DNA from: Actinomycetota bacterium
Lineage (GTDB): Bacteria; Actinomycetota; Acidimicrobiia; Spongiisociales; UBA5794
Reading direction: 5' to 3'
Assembly: GCA_003648875.1 (NCBI GenBank)
Contig: QMQC01000054.1
Location: 1-8,662 of the forward strand
DNA: 8,662 nucleotides
Both the position numbers and the translations under genes were made by a program. This document shows positions 6,142-8,662 of the stretch, one piece after another; position 1 is the first letter of the stretch, and each line of letters opens with the position of its first letter. Under the pieces are notes generated by a model. The model was not told the origin of the DNA and ran no database searches. It was given only the letters and a program-made list of their open reading frames with translations.

Positions 6142-6203
6142 GTCTCTCCCTTGAGCCGACGATGCTAGCGGAGTTCGCCCGGGCGCTACTTTGTGCCGGA
6201 CGC

Positions 6204-6209
6204 TACGCT
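6204..6209 (+). promoter_or_regulatory. Possible -10 element for the M23 endopeptidase gene
   Basis: TACGCT fits TANNNT and lies 11 bases before the ATG at 6221, which has no SD. The same hexamer occurs just before the other SD-less start at 5558. No convincing -35 hexamer is seen. Low confidence. Confidence 0.22.
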
Positions 6210-6220
6210 GCCAGCACCGC

Positions 6221-7309
6221 ATGAAGTATCTGCGATTCTCCCGTGCACTACTCCCATTGCTACTGCTTGCGCTTCTCGCAGTGGCACCGATACCCGCGTC
6301 CGCACAATCGAAGGGCAGCGTCGCTGAGGCGAAGGCTGCCGAGGAGCAGGCATTTGCCGACCTGCGGGAGGCAGATGCCGAACTCGAGGCAGGTGTGGAG
6401 GAAATGGAGCGCATCGAGGGTCAGATCTACAGCCTGAACTGGCGCATAGACAAACTCGGCAAGGCCGTTGTCCAATACGGCCAAGAGGTGACCGATCTTC
6501 AGGATCGGGCAAGGCTTCTCGTTCTCGAGGCATACACTTCGGGCGGCCGGAATATGGTCGCATCGGCTTTCTCTGCAGACTCAATCCAGGAGCTGATCAC
6601 CTCCCAAGCACTCTATGAGGCGGCAACCACCCGCGACCTCAACCAACTCGACCAGCTTGCGGCAGTGAGCCGGCAGATGGATCGACTCACCGATGAGCTG
6701 ACCGTGAAAGAGGCACAGGTCGACCAGCTCCGCGTCGAGCATCAGGTTGTCGTCGAGCACCTCGCCGAGGTACACGACAGAGCATCCGCGATCCATGCCG
6801 AGGCCAAGGCCAAGTATGCCAAAGCGTATCGGGCATACAGGGCAGAGCTCGCACGCCGCGCTGCGATAGCCGCTGCACGCGCGTCGGGCGGAGCGGCTGG
6901 CGTCCCCAACCAGACCAAGGGAGTGGCTTGCCCGGTCGCAGGCTCAAACTACTTCATCGATTCGTGGGGATATCCCAGATCCGGTGGCCGCACTCACAAG
7001 GGCACGGACCTGATGGCCGGCTTCAACACCCGGCTCGTTGCGATGAACTCGGGGTCGGTACGACTCAGCAGTCACTACCAAGGCGGTCGCCAGGTCTATG
7101 TGTACGGAGATGATGGGATCACCTACTACTACGCACACCTCTCCAAATGGCCCAGTGGACTCAGCAACGGGCAACGAGTGAACAAGGGTCAGGTCATCGG
7201 ATACGTCGGTGACTCCGGCAATGCAAGGGGAACACCCCACCTCCACCTCGGCATGATCGCTGGGAGCATATACGTGAATCCCTACCCGACAGTGCGGGCC
7301 GCCTGCTGA
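6221..7309 (+). CDS. Secreted coiled-coil M23 (LytM-type) peptidoglycan endopeptidase
   Basis: A 362-residue exported enzyme expected to cut peptide cross-links in the cell wall. Residues 1-28 are a Sec signal peptide (KYLRFSR, a Leu-rich core, ASA|Q cleavage). Residues about 33-215 form a long charged coiled coil with a gap near 106-125, similar in layout to EnvC/NlpD- or PcsB-type wall hydrolases and to actinobacterial wall-hydrolase coiled coils. The M23 domain spans about 237-362. Its zinc ligands are present: His259 and Asp263 (HKGTD) and His342 (HLH, 340-342), with catalytic His306 (YYYAHLS) and His340. It should therefore be active, unlike degenerate EnvC-type activators. Cys237 opens the domain and Cys362 is the last residue, which could tie its ends by a disulfide. 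The ATG at 6221 gives the clean signal peptide; a TTG at 6191 is in frame but unlikely. No SD is present. Confidence 0.93.
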   Translation: MKYLRFSRALLPLLLLALLAVAPIPASAQSKGSVAEAKAAEEQAFADLREADAELEAGVEEMERIEGQIYSLNWRIDKLGKAVVQYGQEVTDLQDRARLLVLEAYTSGGRNMVASAFSADSIQELITSQALYEAATTRDLNQLDQLAAVSRQMDRLTDELTVKEAQVDQLRVEHQVVVEHLAEVHDRASAIHAEAKAKYAKAYRAYRAELARRAAIAAARASGGAAGVPNQTKGVACPVAGSNYFIDSWGYPRSGGRTHKGTDLMAGFNTRLVAMNSGSVRLSSHYQGGRQVYVYGDDGITYYYAHLSKWPSGLSNGQRVNKGQVIGYVGDSGNARGTPHLHLGMIAGSIYVNPYPTVRAAC

Positions 7310-7384
7310 TCGGACGACGGACAACGCGTACGGCTCCTTTTGGTAGCTCGACGCCTCGGACCGACAAACCACATGAACTCGTCG

Positions 7385-7948
7385 TCAGTCGTCTGCGACC
7401 TCTGCATCAAACTCCCCAGAGACCACATAGTCGATACTCCCGTCACCATCCGTGTCGATTCCGAGGAGCCGGACTGCATCGACCTCCACGTTCTTCAGCT
7501 CCCCATCGTCGCCGGGAACGATGCCTGAGGCTGCGATGATGTCGGTACGGCTCACATCGGGCGACCCGTCACCAGAGATGTCGTATGCAATGGTGCGGAC
7601 CTCGGTTATCTCGACAGAGTCAGCCCTTCCATCACCGTCGAAATCCATCACGGTCTCTGTTGTTTCGACCGTTTTGAACACGTCGGGGACTCCATCGCCG
7701 TCTGCGTCGATCGTGGTCCCCTCGATGCGTGTCGTCTCGATGATGTCGGCAACGCCGTCACCGTCGATATCGATCTCGCGCACCTGTGTGTAGGAAGTCC
7801 GAAAGCCGTCAGATTCACCGTCACCGCCGATGTCAATCTCATGGGTCTCGGTCTCCGTATGAACGACGCTGTCGTCTTGTCTGCGCGGCGCCAGATCGGG
7901 GTTGGGAACGTCCTCGCCCGGACTGATGGTCCCGTCGATACGTGACAT
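7385..7948 (-). CDS. Acidic protein of seven 21-residue calcium-loop (DxDxDGxxD) repeats
   Basis: A 187-residue, very acidic protein that I do not recognise as a named family. After a leader (1-37, MSRIDGTISPGEDVPNPD...) come seven units of exactly 21 residues: 38-58, 59-79, 80-100, 101-121, 122-142, 143-163 and 164-184. Each has a DxDxDGxxD-type loop and a Thr/Val/Glu-rich strand (for example IDADGDGVPDVF). Unit 6 is degenerate (IVPGDDGELK); units 1 and 5 have Gly41 and Ser125 at the second ligand position. The loops match EF-hand/dockerin/TSP3-type calcium sites in pattern, while the fixed 21-residue period suggests a β-solenoid or β-roll. No signal peptide or membrane segment is seen. The ATG at 7948 is chosen for the AGAGGGAG SD (minus strand, 7961-7954); the reading to 8098 would overlap the divergent gene. 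It converges on the M23 gene. Confidence 0.88.
   Translation of the reverse strand: MSRIDGTISPGEDVPNPDLAPRRQDDSVVHTETETHEIDIGGDGESDGFRTSYTQVREIDIDGDGVADIIETTRIEGTTIDADGDGVPDVFKTVETTETVMDFDGDGRADSVEITEVRTIAYDISGDGSPDVSRTDIIAASGIVPGDDGELKNVEVDAVRLLGIDTDGDGSIDYVVSGEFDAEVADD
7397..7837 (-). repeat. Seven tandem 63-bp coding repeats
   Basis: 441 bases equal seven in-frame 63-bp units encoding residues 38-184 of the acidic repeat protein. Protein units are clearly related, but their codons differ enough that the DNA copies are not near-identical, so this is an old duplication rather than a recent slippage array. Residues 26-37 (DSVVHTETETHE) align with the strand half of a unit and may be a leftover capping half-repeat. 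Confidence 0.85.
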
Positions 7949-8002
7949 CTGATCTCCCTCTTTGTCCACAAGCGTAGCCGTCCACACGGTGCGCACCAGC
8001 AG

Positions 8003-8008
8003 TAGCCT
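8003..8008 (+). promoter_or_regulatory. Possible -10 element for the EamA transporter gene
   Basis: TAGCCT fits TANNNT and lies nine bases before the ATG at 8018, which has no SD. Its TAG is also the in-frame stop that limits the gene upstream. No good -35 is visible. Low confidence. Confidence 0.2.
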
Positions 8009-8017
8009 GCCTCCTTC

Positions 8018-8662
8018 ATGACTCAGATCCTTGCCGTCACCGCAGCGGCTCTCTTCGGCGTCGCCGACTTTGCCGGCGGTCTTGCGACTCGTGCCCACTC
8101 GGCTTGGCGAGTGACGGCGTGGTCACAACTCTTCGGGGTTCCACTGCTCCTCGTTGCCGTTGCCGTTGTTGGAGCGACACAGGTCACCGCTCTCGACCTG
8201 ATCCTCGGCGCAGCGGCAGGCACCTTTGGATTGATCGGACTCGTGCTGATGTACTCAGCACTGGCGACTGGCACGATGTCGGTCGTCGCACCCATCATCG
8301 GATCGCTTGCCGCCGCAATACCCGTGGGTTGGGACCTGGCGACAGGGGGAGCAATCAAGTCCATCCATTGGTTGGGCATCGCCATATCGATTGCGGCTGT
8401 TGTTCTGCTTGCTTCCCAGCCGGGAAACGGATCCAGGGACAAAGCTCCCTTCCTCAAGGCCATCGCAGCAGCCATTGCATTTGCCGCTTTCTTCATCGCC
8501 ATGAGCTACACCAACGAAGCTTCAGCGCTCTGGCCCCTCGTGGCGGCCAGGCTGGTTACCGTACCCCTCGCGTTCCTGATGGCTCTGGTGGTCCGAGCAG
8601 CAGCCTTCCCGGAACGGCCAATCCTCCCCCTGATCGTGTTCACCGGCTTCGCCGACATGGGA
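8018..8662 (+). CDS. EamA/DMT-family transporter, N-terminal part (runs off the right edge)
   Basis: 215 codons are visible with no stop before the window ends; EamA proteins usually have 280-300 residues and ten helices in two five-helix repeats. The first repeat covers about 1-130, beginning MTQILAVTAAALFGVADFAGG with the typical GxxDF turn, and the helix GLIGLVLMYSALATGTMSVVAPI carries the family's 'YSAL..G..S.V.PI' signature. A polar linker (SQPGNGSRDKAPF, about 133-145) leads to the second repeat. It would be an inner-membrane drug/metabolite-type exporter or permease; substrate unknown. The ATG at 8018 is the only ATG after an in-frame TAG at 8003, and it has no SD. It is divergent from the acidic repeat gene, with 69 bases between the starts. 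Confidence 0.88.
   Translation, partial: MTQILAVTAAALFGVADFAGGLATRAHSAWRVTAWSQLFGVPLLLVAVAVVGATQVTALDLILGAAAGTFGLIGLVLMYSALATGTMSVVAPIIGSLAAAIPVGWDLATGGAIKSIHWLGIAISIAAVVLLASQPGNGSRDKAPFLKAIAAAIAFAAFFIAMSYTNEASALWPLVAARLVTVPLAFLMALVVRAAAFPERPILPLIVFTGFADMG

Noticed and set aside
6142..6414. N-terminal extension of the minus-strand gene to 6414
   Set aside because: It is Ser/Ala-rich antisense to the M23 signal peptide and coiled coil; the SD supports 6141.
7310..7384. Convergent gap after the M23 gene, checked for a terminator
   Set aside because: Only a CTCCTTTTGG stretch and very short stems are present; nothing stable enough to call.
7949..8098. N-terminal extension of the acidic repeat gene to 8098
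   Set aside because: It runs antisense through the EamA start; AGAGGGAG places the start at 7948.
8023..8502. Long minus-strand open frame opposite the EamA gene
   Set aside because: It is a shadow of the EamA coding frame, Ala/Met-rich without any motif; the plus-strand frame has clear membrane segments and family signatures.

Overview
The window looks like a chromosomal segment of a moderately high-GC bacterium, most likely an actinomycetote of the Acidimicrobiia type. This is judged from base composition, protein style, the Cys-terminated M23 endopeptidase and several starts without a Shine-Dalgarno (SD) site; no search was run. There is no phage, insertion sequence, CRISPR array, tRNA or rRNA. 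Coding density is very high, with no gap over about 100 bases.

Layout. (1) Positions 1-4433, plus strand: the tail of a PhnD-type substrate-binding protein, a strong intergenic hairpin, a PhnC-type ATPase, a very large PhnE-type permease (about 800 residues against about 260 usual) and an HD-domain dGTPase-like gene two bases after the permease. The first three form an ABC importer of the phosphonate/phosphite/phosphate family. (2) Positions 4437-4490: a 15-bp perfect inverted repeat between convergent genes. (3) Positions 5558-4491, minus strand: a four-helix membrane protein followed by a nitroreductase. (4) Positions 5621-5839: a small dodecin, ending in a CTAG shared with the stop of a convergent 101-residue helical protein. 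(5) Positions 6221-7309: a secreted coiled-coil M23 endopeptidase. (6) Positions 7948-7385, minus strand: a short acidic protein built of seven 21-residue DxDxDGxxD units. (7) From 8018 to the right edge: an EamA/DMT permease, cut off by the window.

Most unusual content. The permease carries two large insertions in the PhnE fold. After its first helix lie about 340 extracytoplasmic residues: an Ig-like segment, an EF-hand-like DxNxNGxxD loop, and a stretch that reads as a lamin-tail-like (LTD) domain with its halves in reversed order, suggesting a circular permutation. About 230 further residues with roughly six hydrophobic helices split the permease core. An importer whose membrane subunit carries its own exoplasmic adhesion- or binding-type domains is the best candidate here for something undescribed. 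The seven-unit calcium-loop protein without a visible signal peptide, and a dodecin that has lost its flavin-stacking tryptophan, are the next best leads.
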